In this document: positions 16,875-23,222 of the stretch, piece by piece
How positions within the stretch are numbered: the stretch's first letter is position 1
How the letters are laid out: every line of letters starts with the position of its first letter
DNA from: a virus
Reading direction: 5' to 3' (one strand)
DNA length: 58,712 nt
Virus record (IMG/VR): IMGVR_UViG_3300014962_000008
Coordinates: 1 to 58,712 of that record
Notes under the pieces: model-generated
What the model was told of the DNA's origin: nothing
Seen by the model: the letters and a program-made list of their open reading frames with translations, nothing else
Database searches by the model: none
Program-made: the position numbers and the translations under genes

Positions 16875-17087
16875 CTACCACTCGTCAGCCTGTTCGGAGA
16901 AGCGCCTCGTCACGAAGTACAGGATGCCCACGATCTGGGCCGCCGTCAGGCCGTCCTCGATAGCCATCGTCACGGCGCGTGCAAGGTCGTCGTGCAGGGT
17001 CTGTTCGCCCGGGTGGACGTTCTCGTTGACGGGCAGGTAGCGCCTGATCTCGATTACGTTGTCGTCTTCGTCTTCGTCTTCGTCCAT
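16875..17087 (-). CDS. Small acidic-headed helical protein between terminase and portal
   Basis: ATG at 17085-17087 with GGGAG 8 bp upstream; 70 residues. It begins MDEDEDEDDNVIEIRRYLPV and continues with LHDDLARAVTMAIEDGLTAA and VGILYFVTRRFSEQADEW. The acidic head encoded by gatgaa-type repeats resembles the portal's own N-terminus. The next 68 bp up to the portal start hold no convincing gene. Function is not recognised; it may assist packaging given its location. Confidence 0.6.
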   Translation of the reverse strand: MDEDEDEDDNVIEIRRYLPVNENVHPGEQTLHDDLARAVTMAIEDGLTAAQIVGILYFVTRRFSEQADEW

Positions 17088-17098
17088 ACGTATCTCCC

Positions 17099-18547
17099 TC
17101 ACGCCGCGTACGGGTTGCCGGTGTTCTTGCGCGGCACGATTACCGGCGCGTCTTCCTTGATCAGTTTGATCATACCCTTGTCCATCATGAGCCGCATGGC
17201 TTGGCTGGCGGCGTCCACGTGGTCGTCGTGCTTGATGCTGCCCTCGCCCGTGAATGCGCACAACTGCGTGATCAGCGGGTCGCACCAGTTGCGCGGCCTG
17301 CCCGGGTGCTTCTCGCTCTCCGGCACCCAGACGCGCTTCTGCGCGAAGACCGGGCTGACGATGTGCAGGCGGGTGAGCTTGTCCGCGCGCCCCGGGTTGT
17401 ATGCGTAGGCCTCGATGCCCGCCTCGGCCAGCATCTGGCGCAGGCTGATGCCGCTGCCCTTGTCCTCGATCAGCAGGATGTCCGGCTTGCGCCCGGAGGT
17501 GAGCGGCTTGCTGCTGCCGAAGAGCGGCTTGATCAGCGCCTGATCCTCGTCGTCGCCGTAGGGCGTGTTCATCTCGCGCTTCACGCGGCGCATCAGGTCG
17601 GGCAGGCCGAGGTGGTCTTCCCAGCAATCAAGCAGCATGACGTTGGAGCGCTTCTCGTGGTGGAAAACTCCCCACACGCTGCACGCCGTTGGGTCGGGGT
17701 CGCCCTTCTTGTCGAGCGACTTCTCGGTGTAGGCCGTGTCGAGGGACATGATGATCCAGTCGAAGCGCGGCAGGGGTTTGTCGTGCGGCCACAGGCGCAT
17801 CCAGCTCCGCTTGATGATGCCGCTCTCTTCGGGGTCGATCAGCTCGCCGTACAGCTCCTGCCTGCCGAGCGTCGTGCCCTCGTACTGCTCAAGCGCCTTG
17901 AAGAAGCTGTCGGGCAGGTTGGCCTTGTTGTCGAAGGTCGAGCCGCGCACGATGATACGATCGGGCGCCGGGGTGCTGAGCTTGCGGATCAGCTCCTTGG
18001 GCTTGGGTGTCGTTGTCCACAGCACCTGCGGGTTGGGGCCGAGGCGCATGCCGAACATTGCCATGTCCCACGTGTCCTCGTCGTACTGCCACGCTGCCAG
18101 CTCGTCGAACCAGCCGCGACAGTGCTGCGGCCCGCGCAAGCGCTCGGGCTTCTCCGCCGTGAAGCCGCGTATCGTGCTGACGCCGCCAGCCACGTTCTTC
18201 ATGCGGATGAGCATGTCGGACTTGTTGTGCTCGACGAGCAGCTCAGGGGGTAGCACGCTGAGGATGCCGCTCTCGCCCTCGAAGCAGGTGAACTTCACGT
18301 CGCTGTAGGTCGGGGCGATGACGCAGCTATCGAAGCCGCTCGGGTCTTCGAAGACGGCCCGCGTAATCCACTCGGCGCCGACGCGGGTCTTGCCGAAGCC
18401 GCGCCCGGCGAGGTAACCGCACTCGGTCCAGTTAGAGCCTTCAACCATTTGGTTGGGCCGCGCTGTCGCGCGCCACCTGTTCTGCCAGTCGAGGTGGACG
18501 CGCTGCTCGGGGCTGAGCTGGGCAAGGAGGGCGGCAACGTCGGTCAT
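17099..18547 (-). CDS. terL: Terminase large subunit
   Basis: This 482-residue protein has both terminase domains. ATPase: Walker A GRGFGKT (~48-54), a CVIAPTYSDVK strand, Walker B-like GWFDEL with acidic pair (~148-149) and the coupling motif LWTTTPKP (~176-183). Nuclease: MSLDTAY (D270), LLIEDKGSG (E361/D362) and DDHVDAASQAM (~441-450), the three acidic clusters of the RNase H-like fold. It packages DNA into the prohead with the small subunit. It is 4 bp overlapped by the upstream small gene. Headful packaging would fit a circularly permuted genome, but this cannot be read from the sequence alone. Confidence 0.93.
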   Translation of the reverse strand: MTDVAALLAQLSPEQRVHLDWQNRWRATARPNQMVEGSNWTECGYLAGRGFGKTRVGAEWITRAVFEDPSGFDSCVIAPTYSDVKFTCFEGESGILSVLPPELLVEHNKSDMLIRMKNVAGGVSTIRGFTAEKPERLRGPQHCRGWFDELAAWQYDEDTWDMAMFGMRLGPNPQVLWTTTPKPKELIRKLSTPAPDRIIVRGSTFDNKANLPDSFFKALEQYEGTTLGRQELYGELIDPEESGIIKRSWMRLWPHDKPLPRFDWIIMSLDTAYTEKSLDKKGDPDPTACSVWGVFHHEKRSNVMLLDCWEDHLGLPDLMRRVKREMNTPYGDDEDQALIKPLFGSSKPLTSGRKPDILLIEDKGSGISLRQMLAEAGIEAYAYNPGRADKLTRLHIVSPVFAQKRVWVPESEKHPGRPRNWCDPLITQLCAFTGEGSIKHDDHVDAASQAMRLMMDKGMIKLIKEDAPVIVPRKNTGNPYAA

Positions 18548-18867
18548 GCGTTCCGGTACAGGCTCAGTGCGTCGCGCAGTTGGAGGTTGGTCTCGCGGAT
18601 GCGGTCATAACGGTCGTTAGCATCGGACAGCGCGCGATCCATCGAACGCAGCTCGCGCTCAAGTTCGCGGATGCGACGCCACGGGCCGATCGGCGCGCGC
18701 CAGTTGAAGCCGAAGGGCACGGCGAACTTGAGGCGGCGTGCGTGCCGGTCCCACAGGATGTGCAGCGAGAGCCACGGCGTGCTGAGGATCACGTTCTTCG
18801 CCAGCGGTTCCCACAAGACGTTAAGCCCTGTGCGAACTTGCCCCCCTTCCCGGCGCCGGTAGATCAC
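18544..18867 (-). CDS. Small protein between terminase subunits
   Basis: This 107-residue protein overlaps both neighbours by 4 bp (ATGA-type), so it is translationally coupled to both terminase genes. The N-terminal half is basic and aromatic (LSTPWLSLHILWDRHARRLK, VPFGFNWRAPIGPWRRIREL). The C-terminal ~45 residues form a coiled coil (RELERELRSMDRALSDANDR). No family recognised. Its position suggests a packaging accessory role, but that is inference. Confidence 0.55.
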   Translation of the reverse strand: MIYRRREGGQVRTGLNVLWEPLAKNVILSTPWLSLHILWDRHARRLKFAVPFGFNWRAPIGPWRRIRELERELRSMDRALSDANDRYDRIRETNLQLRDALSLYRNA

Positions 18868-19301
18868 TCGGACGATCCCGCTTTGCGCAACGCCTCGGCA
18901 AGTTGCAGCGTGAGCGCCACGGTGTCGACGTTGCTATCGACCTTGAGCGTCTCGCCATCCTTGTTGCCGACATCAACGACCTGCTTGTCGCCGTACTTCT
19001 TCGGCTTGAGCTTGCCCATGGCCCACTTGCGCGTGTCGATGCGCACGCGCTTCTCTTGCGGGTCGAGGCCTTCCCGGTCGGCGATCTCGAGGATCTCCTC
19101 GAGCATGTCCTCCGTGGCCGCTTCGCGCGCACGCGCATACTTCTCCGCGAAGTCGGGGAAGCGATCGAGCCACACGTACACGGTCGATGCGACAGGGAAC
19201 TCATCCATCATGCAAAGCTTGCGCAGGCTCACGCCCTCTGTGAGCTTGTCACAGATGCGGTTAGCCATCTCTTCGGTGTAAGTGCTCGGGCGTCCGGTCA
19301 T
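18864..19301 (-). CDS. terS: Terminase small subunit (Sf6 gp1-like)
   Basis: This 145-residue protein starts MTGRPSTYTEEMANRICDKL and has a helix-turn-helix (GVSLRKLCMMDEFPVASTVY, WLDRFPDFAEKYARAREAAT). These are the hallmarks of the Sf6/terminase-small family that recognises the packaging site. The central DMLEEILEIADREG helix is the usual oligomerisation region. A C-terminal stretch (KYGDKQVVDVGNKDGETLKV) completes it. It is the first gene of the packaging set, directly before terL. Confidence 0.85.
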   Translation of the reverse strand: MTGRPSTYTEEMANRICDKLTEGVSLRKLCMMDEFPVASTVYVWLDRFPDFAEKYARAREAATEDMLEEILEIADREGLDPQEKRVRIDTRKWAMGKLKPKKYGDKQVVDVGNKDGETLKVDSNVDTVALTLQLAEALRKAGSSE

Positions 19302-19321
19302 TGATCTGCATGCTCCGTAAA

Positions 19322-19345
19322 CGTGACAGGGCTTCCAGTGTCACG
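19322..19345. repeat. 7-bp perfect inverted repeat upstream of terS
   Basis: CGTGACA at 19322-19328 and TGTCACG at 19339-19345 form an inverted repeat with a 10-bp loop, in the 85-bp gap between the small winged-helix gene and terS. It is a candidate operator for the terminase genes or a weak hairpin. No T-run follows in either direction beyond TTTACGG on the minus strand. Confidence 0.45.
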
Positions 19346-19386
19346 ACGCAAGATACGCTCGATCTCCACATTGCGCAAGGGTGCTG

Positions 19387-19650
19387 TCAATCGAAGACGA
19401 ACAGATCACCCTCAACGCGAAACGGCAAGTCACCTCGATCGTGCATGCGCCGCATCGCCCTGACCAGACGCTGCCTGCGCGTGTCGCGCTTCTCACCGAC
19501 ATGCGGCAGCGCCTCAATGCAATGACGCAGGAAGTCCTCGTGACCCATCGACGAGTGCACGAGGGACAGCGCCTCCCCTTGTGCCCGAACCAGCTCCTCG
19601 ACCGAACCCTTCTGTCCCCACCCCTGCTGGTTCGAAGCAAACAATCTCAT
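19387..19650 (-). CDS. Small protein sharing the C-terminal domain of the phage primase-helicase
   Basis: The chosen start is ATG at 19650 (MRLFASNQQGW) because GGGAG lies at the right distance; longer starts exist to 19689. The 87-residue product ends EALPHVGEKRDTRRQRLVRA, then RMHDRGDLPFRVEGDLFVFD. The C-terminus of the primase-helicase at 28659-30683 reads EALPAPEEGKRDTRRQSVVR, then SREKDGPLKVEGGKIIFYE, so the same short helix-turn-strand (winged-helix-like) unit is present twice in the genome. It is the first gene of the leftward late block and lies beside the candidate control region. A regulator or replication modulator is possible; function is unknown. Confidence 0.65.
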   Translation of the reverse strand: MRLFASNQQGWGQKGSVEELVRAQGEALSLVHSSMGHEDFLRHCIEALPHVGEKRDTRRQRLVRAMRRMHDRGDLPFRVEGDLFVFD

Positions 19651-19684
19651 TTTCATCTCCCTTTCACTACAACACTGAAACGCA

Positions 19685-19714
19685 AACATACAACATATCC
19701 GGTCACAGCGTCAA
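19685..19714 (-). promoter_or_regulatory. Candidate leftward (late) sigma70-like promoter
   Basis: On the minus strand TTGACG (19709-19714) is separated by 18 bp from TATGTT (19685-19690), about 35 bp upstream of the start at 19650. This is the best sigma70-like pair before the leftward block. The -35 box sits beside a CTGCACC motif (19719-19725), so a factor binding that motif could block or activate it. Confidence 0.5.
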
Positions 19715-19718
19715 GGAA

Positions 19719-19997
19719 CTGCACCGCGAAGCATCACGGTGCAAAAGTTTCAGAGCCTGCATCATCACCGCCAGCAGCTCCTGCACCACTTGCAGCATCA
19801 GGGTTACCCCTAAAGGGGTACCCCCTCTGTGCTGCAGCAGTTGGTGCATTTCGGGGAGCTGCACCATCTGCACCGTGATGCACCATGCTGTAAATGGTGC
19901 AAATGGTGCAGGCCCAAAGCCAACGAAAATTCGCTGAGAAAACTTTTTTCACACCACATGCACTTTTTTGCAAATAGGGGGTTGCAACGCTGCACCA
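19719..19997. repeat. Cluster of TGCACC/GGTGCA iteron-like motifs in the divergent control region
   Basis: Motifs occur at 19719-19725, 19737-19743, 19781-19787, 19843-19848, 19859-19865, 19868-19874, 19879-19884, 19896-19901, 19905-19910 and 19990-19996. Several are tandem with 9-11 bp spacing (19859-19886, 19894-19910) and the longer core is TGCACCAT/ATGGTGCA. They lie in the ~390-bp non-coding gap between the two transcription blocks, next to AT-rich tracts at 19928-19976. They are candidate iterons of a replication origin or operators of a phage regulator. A TTTTTCACA at 19945-19953 weakly resembles a DnaA box. Confidence 0.6.
19805..19820. promoter_or_regulatory. 16-bp palindrome (operator-like) in the control region
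   Basis: TACCCCTAAAGGGGTA is an inverted repeat with 6-bp arms and a 4-bp centre. It sits in the middle of the divergent gap, flanked by the TGCACC motifs. The form suits a dimeric regulator; no regulator can be assigned to it. Confidence 0.5.
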
Positions 19998-20034
19998 CAT
20001 ATGAGAGAAGAGGTCATCAGAAACGCACTTACGG
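19969..20034 (+). promoter_or_regulatory. Early promoter-leader cassette 1
   Basis: TTGCAA at 19982-19987 is preceded by TGCAAATAGGGGG, identical over 21 nt to the cassette at 30689. At the usual 17-bp spacing the -10 position reads GAGAAG (20005-20010), a poor match; TATGAG overlaps at 20000-20005 with a short spacer. A CATCAGAAACG leader variant follows at 20015. It drives the first rightward gene at 20045. The weak -10 suggests it needs an activator or is an operator rather than a constitutive promoter. Confidence 0.55.
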
Positions 20035-20044
20035 AGCAAATCAG

Positions 20045-20347
20045 ATGACCGAACTCGACACCCTCCTCGCCGAAATGAAAGCTGCCACCAAGACCGTGAC
20101 ACTCGACGATCTCGGATCTGCCCAGCGCAAGGCTGCTGAGCGTGTCATCGCTAAGGTCGTTGGCGAGCGCAAGGAGATCAAGAAGCTCACGATCCACCGC
20201 TTCGCAGACAACCGCTACGTAACGCTGTACGTTGAAGCTGGTCTGCCCAACGACGAAGGCACGCTTGCTGCGATCTTCGCTCGTGACGAAGCTCACGTTC
20301 GGGTCGGCATCAACGGCGGTGTCACCGACATCACCCGCAACCGCTAA
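20045..20347 (+). CDS. First early gene, unknown 100-residue protein
   Basis: ATG at 20045 is preceded by CGGAG and cassette 1. The product starts MTELDTLLAEMKAATKTVTL and continues QRKAAERVIAKVVGERKEIK, then a beta part (FADNRYVTLYVEAG, AHVRVGINGGVTDITRNR). It has no Cys or membrane segment. A frame extends upstream to 19829, but the motif-filled control region makes that unlikely to be coding. No family recognised. As the first early transcript it may act in host takeover, which is inference. Confidence 0.65.
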   Translation: MTELDTLLAEMKAATKTVTLDDLGSAQRKAAERVIAKVVGERKEIKKLTIHRFADNRYVTLYVEAGLPNDEGTLAAIFARDEAHVRVGINGGVTDITRNR

Positions 20348-20358
20348 CCCAACCTCTC

Positions 20359-20374
20359 GGGGGCTTCGGCCCCC
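20359..20374 (+). terminator. TTCG-loop hairpin after the first early gene
   Basis: GGGGGC-TTCG-GCCCCC forms a 6-bp stem 12 bp past the stop of the 20045-20347 gene. No T-run follows, so it probably attenuates or protects the mRNA end. The same 16 nt form the core of the hairpin after the major capsid gene. Confidence 0.55.
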
Positions 20375-20377
20375 ACC

Positions 20378-20397
20378 CATCAGCAACGCAGGAGTAC
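20378..20397 (+). promoter_or_regulatory. Conserved leader/ribosome-binding element before 20403
   Basis: CATCAGCAACGCAGGAGTAC contains the AGGAG ribosome site for the ATG at 20403. The same leader, with small changes, precedes the starts at 21165, 25751, 30764 and 37098. Its last 19 nt occur inverted at 34496-34514. Confidence 0.65.
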
Positions 20398-20402
20398 CCG
20401 AC

Positions 20403-20672
20403 ATGGCCCATCTCATCACCCCGCGCCTCAACATCAACGGCACCAGCGCCGTTGACCTGATCGACCCGCGCCGCAAGGCGATCGACCTGATCGGCGAGCT
20501 GGTCGAGACGCTCAAGCAGGTCACGCCCAACGGACGCGACTACCCGGCGGAGCACGCCACCCGTCTGAGTGGCGACCGTGCCACCCACTTCGACCGCCTG
20601 TCGGCCCTGCGCGACCTGCAGGCCGCCCTGCTTCAAGAAGCCGTACAGATCATGCAACAAGAGGAGGCTTGA
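20403..20672 (+). CDS. Conserved small early phage protein
   Basis: The 89-residue product begins MAHLITPRLNINGTSAVDLI and continues RRKAIDLIGELVETLKQVTP, PNGRDYPAEHATRLSGDRAT and RLSALRDLQAALLQEAVQIM. The NINGTS...NGRDY pattern with two flanking helices is familiar from small early proteins of many environmental phages; no function is known to me. Start supported by AGGAG in the conserved leader. Confidence 0.65.
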   Translation: MAHLITPRLNINGTSAVDLIDPRRKAIDLIGELVETLKQVTPNGRDYPAEHATRLSGDRATHFDRLSALRDLQAALLQEAVQIMQQEEA

Positions 20673-20675
20673 CCC

Positions 20676-20894
20676 ATGCCACTAGAACTGACCAGCTTCA
20701 CCGGCGCACTCCGTGAGCGCCACCCCAACATCGAGAGCGTGATCGACCGGCTGGCCGACACCTTCACCGGGTCGCTGATCTCCAGCAGCCCCTACACCAC
20801 CGAGGCAGGCAGCATCGCCTACCGCATCTGGGTAGACAACGACCAGCTCTACGGCTGGGCCATCCCGCTCAGCGACATCTACGAGGGAGACTGA
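20676..20894 (+). CDS. Small early protein, unknown
   Basis: 72 residues, starting MPLELTSFTGALRERHPNIE, with a VIDRLADTFTGSLISSSPYT stretch and an aromatic C-terminus (YRIWVDNDQLYGWAIPLSDI). GAGGAGG precedes the ATG by 10 bp. It follows the 20403 gene by 3 bp. No family recognised. Confidence 0.55.
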   Translation: MPLELTSFTGALRERHPNIESVIDRLADTFTGSLISSSPYTTEAGSIAYRIWVDNDQLYGWAIPLSDIYEGD

Positions 20895-20898
20895 CATC

Positions 20899-21099
20899 AT
20901 GACCGCAGACAACCAGCAACGCCGCCTCGACCTGAACAGCCTGCTGCTGACCTTCGAGAGCGACATCATCCGCCGATACGACCTACAGCGCGCCGACCCA
21001 CCGGAGGATTTCCTCGACATCGACGTTGACGCATCAGTCGCCAAGGTGAGCACGCGCATTGAGCGCATCCGCGAGAAGATCCTTGCCTACGCAAACTAG
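20899..21099 (+). CDS. Small early protein, unknown
   Basis: 66 residues, MTADNQQRRLDLNSLLLTFE at the start and KVSTRIERIREKILAYAN at the end; strongly helical and charged, with a central FLDIDVDASVA. GAGGGAG precedes the start. The fourth gene of the first early transcript. No family recognised. Confidence 0.55.
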   Translation: MTADNQQRRLDLNSLLLTFESDIIRRYDLQRADPPEDFLDIDVDASVAKVSTRIERIREKILAYAN

Positions 21100-21102
21100 C
21101 GC

Positions 21103-21156
21103 TTGCAATGTAGCATTGCACGTGCCAGACAGGACAACCAATCAGCAACAAAGGAG
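21103..21156 (+). promoter_or_regulatory. Early promoter-leader cassette 2 (degenerate -10)
   Basis: TTGCAA (21103-21108), a second TTGCA 13 bp on (21116-21120), and leader AATCAGCAACAAAGGAG before the ATG at 21165. At 17-bp spacing the -10 position reads CAGACA, so a second factor or a different start is likely. Confidence 0.5.
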
Positions 21157-21164
21157 ACGCTGAC

Positions 21165-21437
21165 ATGTTTAAGTACCTCATCGCCGCAGCCGCGCTGCTC
21201 ACGCCCACCGCCGCCAGCGCAGCCGAGATCATGATTACCTCCGGGCGCCAGAGCGTCCTGACCGAGGCCGCCAAGACCATCTGCCGCACGGTGATGGAGA
21301 CCAAGGGGCGGGCGGGCGAGACCTTCGACCGCGAGGTGTCCTACCTCCGCCTCACCCCCGACGAGCAGGTCTACCTGCTCTCGCTGTGCGTCCTCTACGC
21401 GCAGGGCCGTGTTGATCAGGCAAGGGCGCAGCGGTGA
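21165..21437 (+). CDS. Secreted/periplasmic early protein with signal peptide
   Basis: The 90-residue product begins MFKYLIAAAALLTPTAASAA, a clear Sec signal peptide with a likely cut after A-S-A (residues ~17-19). The mature ~70 residues (EIMITSGRQSVLTEAAKTIC, SYLRLTPDEQVYLLSLCVLY, RVDQARAQR) contain two Cys that could form a disulphide in the periplasm. Exported early phage proteins often act in superinfection exclusion or envelope defence, but nothing here proves that. It has its own promoter-leader cassette and precedes a run of overlapping small genes. Confidence 0.65.
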   Translation: MFKYLIAAAALLTPTAASAAEIMITSGRQSVLTEAAKTICRTVMETKGRAGETFDREVSYLRLTPDEQVYLLSLCVLYAQGRVDQARAQR

Positions 21438-21661
21438 TGACTGATCTCGACAAGGCGAACCGCGAACTGGACGCAATCATGCTGCCCGTGAACAACGAAC
21501 TGGGCGACCGGATCGTCAGGACGTGGCTCAAGCTGCACATCGCATGGGCGCAGGAGGCATATGACACTGCGACCCACGAAGAGGACAGGGTCAATGCGCT
21601 GGCTGACCTCCATGCCATGAGCCAAGTGCTGAACTACGCAGGGGGTGAGTTCGATGACTGA
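21437..21661 (+). CDS. Small helical early protein
   Basis: ATG at 21437 overlaps the previous stop (TGATG); a GTG one codon earlier is possible. The 74-residue product (MTDLDKANRELDAIMLPVNN, TWLKLHIAWAQEAYDTATHE, ALADLHAMSQVLNYAGGEFD) is helical, with no Cys. No family recognised. Confidence 0.55.
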   Translation: MTDLDKANRELDAIMLPVNNELGDRIVRTWLKLHIAWAQEAYDTATHEEDRVNALADLHAMSQVLNYAGGEFDD

Positions 21662-21708
21662 TCCTTGCAAATTGGGAGCGGCGCTCCGGATATTTGGGAG
21701 TGAAGGAG

Positions 21709-21906
21709 ATGACTGACAACATTTCCACGTTCTCGACCGGCTGGTGCTTCACCTGCGGCACGAACGCATGTGAGCATGTGAAGCATCTGAACCTCTGCAA
21801 CCGGAACGCGTTTGATATGTTGCTGCGCGATCTAATGGAACAGAAGCCAAAGACCAAACTGCCGGGACTAACTGGCGAACCGTGGAGGAGGTACCCCCAT
21901 GACTGA
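21709..21906 (+). CDS. Small Cys/His-rich, probably zinc-binding early protein
   Basis: ATG at 21709 with GGGAG 8 bp upstream; 65 residues. The N-terminal half has CFTCGTNACEHVKHLNLC, i.e. C-x2-C-x4-C with two His and a further Cys, a likely zinc site. The C-terminus is charged (LRDLMEQKPKTKLPGLTGEP). A longer TTG start at 21694 is less likely. No family recognised. Confidence 0.55.
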   Translation: MTDNISTFSTGWCFTCGTNACEHVKHLNLCNRNAFDMLLRDLMEQKPKTKLPGLTGEPWRRYPHD

Positions 21907-22126
21907 CATCCGCATTGAATGGCTGACCGCCAGCACAGATTGCGACCAAGCCGGTTGCAGCGGCGGCTACTCCGAAGGCGCACGGGTCTGGTTCGACGGT
22001 GAACTGGCCCTCGACCTTCCGCCAGAACCATCCTGCTACGGTTCGGCCTTCTACGATCAAGAGCAAGTGTTCGGCCTGATCCTAGCCAAGCTGGGGCATA
22101 ACCTTGTGGAGACTAGCTATGACTGA
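21899..22126 (+). CDS. Small early protein, unknown
   Basis: 75 residues, overlapping the previous gene by 8 bp, with GAGGAGG upstream. It starts MTDIRIEWLTASTDCDQAGC, has three Cys in total, and an acidic/aromatic body (GARVWFDGELALDLPPEPSC, FYDQEQVFGLILAKLG). No family recognised. Confidence 0.55.
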   Translation: MTDIRIEWLTASTDCDQAGCSGGYSEGARVWFDGELALDLPPEPSCYGSAFYDQEQVFGLILAKLGHNLVETSYD

Positions 22127-22475
22127 CAGTATTGAGCAGAAAGCACTGGCACTGATTGACAAGACGCGCCGCAATAGTGACTTGCCAAAGGCCAGAGACG
22201 AAAACGCGCGTGGCAGTGTGGCGTTTCCAGCCTTGCTCTGCGCCATCGAACAGCACGAAGCCTTCAAGTTGGAAGTGAGCGATGCGGTGGCGGCTGCGTT
22301 AGATTGCGGCGATGTTGAGCGCCTGCGCCGTGAAGGCATCCTTTCCCGCTTCATCATCGCCAAGCCCGACCCGCTGGTTGATTACCTAACTAACGACGAG
22401 GGGTATTTCCCAAGGGTGGCAAAGGAAGTCGCTGACAGGCTGCGTTCCAAGTTTGAGATAAAGGAGAAGCGGTGA
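22119..22475 (+). CDS. Small helical early protein
   Basis: ATG at 22119 overlaps the preceding gene by 8 bp; 118 residues. The sequence (MTDSIEQKALALIDKTRRNS, FPALLCAIEQHEAFKLEVSD, DCGDVERLRREGILSRFIIA) is helical and charged, with LVDYLTNDEGYFPRVAKEVA near the end. The leading MTDSIEQKAL segment resembles short accessory proteins of alphaproteobacterial phages. Function unknown. Confidence 0.55.
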   Translation: MTDSIEQKALALIDKTRRNSDLPKARDENARGSVAFPALLCAIEQHEAFKLEVSDAVAAALDCGDVERLRREGILSRFIIAKPDPLVDYLTNDEGYFPRVAKEVADRLRSKFEIKEKR

Positions 22476-22675
22476 TGCCTGAAGATGAACTCGTGGAGTG
22501 GCTGCGTAGTGATGGCGTCTACGAAGGCCGCGCGTTTTTGCAGCAAGCCGCCGACTGCATCGAAGCCCTTGAGGCCGAGAACGAGCGGCTGCGTGAGGCG
22601 CTAAGAAACATTGATGCGTGGGGCGACGAATGGGCTGCGTCAAAAGCCCGCGCCGCACTCGCAGGAGAACAGTAA
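22475..22675 (+). CDS. Small leucine-zipper protein, copy 1 of a shuffled family
   Basis: ATG at 22475 overlaps the previous stop. The 66-residue product has ADCIEALEAENERLREALRN (a coiled coil) and ends ASKARAALAGEQ. The EALEAENERLR segment is encoded by 35 bp that are identical to 23097-23131, and the RAALAGEQ end resembles the RAALGEKQ end of the next gene. This is a typical variable early accessory family in phages; function unknown. Confidence 0.6.
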   Translation: MPEDELVEWLRSDGVYEGRAFLQQAADCIEALEAENERLREALRNIDAWGDEWAASKARAALAGEQ

Positions 22676-22989
22676 TGTCCAAAGAACGTAGCAAAATTAT
22701 GGACAACCTGATCGCACAGGACGCGGACTTGATAGCCAAGCTGCGCGATGAGGACAGCTATTACCGCCTTCAAGAGAAGCACTGGTGCATCGACGCTGAA
22801 GAACTGGAGCGCCAGCGTCTAGCTGCTGCTGATCGTATTGAGGCCCTTGAGGCCGGATTGCGTGAAGTGTTCGAGCAATGGGCTGGCAGTGAAGGCTTCA
22901 TCCCTGAAACAGCACCGGAGGGGTATCTGCTCCAACTAACCAAGCGCATGGCTGACATCGCCCGCGCAGCCTTGGGAGAAAAGCAATGA
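22675..22989 (+). CDS. Small leucine-zipper protein, copy 2 of a shuffled family
   Basis: ATG at 22675 with GGAG upstream; 104 residues. It starts MSKERSKIMDNLIAQDADLI, has a helical middle (LEKHWCID-type region, then ADRIEALEAGLREVFEQWAG) and ends ADIARAALGEKQ. The IEALEA core is shared with its two neighbours, with the zipper shortened here. Function unknown. Confidence 0.6.
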   Translation: MSKERSKIMDNLIAQDADLIAKLRDEDSYYRLQEKHWCIDAEELERQRLAAADRIEALEAGLREVFEQWAGSEGFIPETAPEGYLLQLTKRMADIARAALGEKQ

Positions 22990-23222
22990 CAGAGATTGAA
23001 CGCAAAGCGCGGGTGGAGTTTCTGCGAACAGAGGCGGAATTTACGCATGAGTTTCATATTGCCGCCGACCAGATCGAAGCAGACGGCAAGCGCATTGAAG
23101 CCCTTGAGGCCGAGAACGAGCGGCTGCGTGACCAACTAGAATATGCGGTAAAAGAGCTTTCCAGTTACCGCGCAAAGTACATGGTCGGCACCAGCGCACC
23201 CTTAGGAGACAGCCATGACTAA
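22986..23222 (+). CDS. Small leucine-zipper protein, copy 3 of a shuffled family
   Basis: 78 residues, starting in a 4-bp overlap with the previous stop. It contains ADQIEADGKRIEALEAENER followed by LRDQLEYAVKELSSY, a continuous coiled coil, encoded partly by the 35-bp sequence shared with 22562-22596. It probably dimerises. Function unknown. Confidence 0.6.
   Translation: MTEIERKARVEFLRTEAEFTHEFHIAADQIEADGKRIEALEAENERLRDQLEYAVKELSSYRAKYMVGTSAPLGDSHD

Noticed and set aside
16875-17627. 250-residue minus frame running through terL in another frame
   Set aside because: Only the last 70 residues (from ATG 17087, with a ribosome site) look real; the upstream part overlaps the terminase nuclease domain and is Arg/Ala/Gly noise.
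19829-20044. Extended upstream reading of the first early gene
   Set aside because: The extension runs through the motif-rich control region and a promoter cassette and lacks a ribosome site; the ATG at 20045 has one.
21654-21716. 20-residue frame after the gene at 21437-21661
   Set aside because: Short, overlaps the ribosome site region of the next gene, and lacks a ribosome site of its own.
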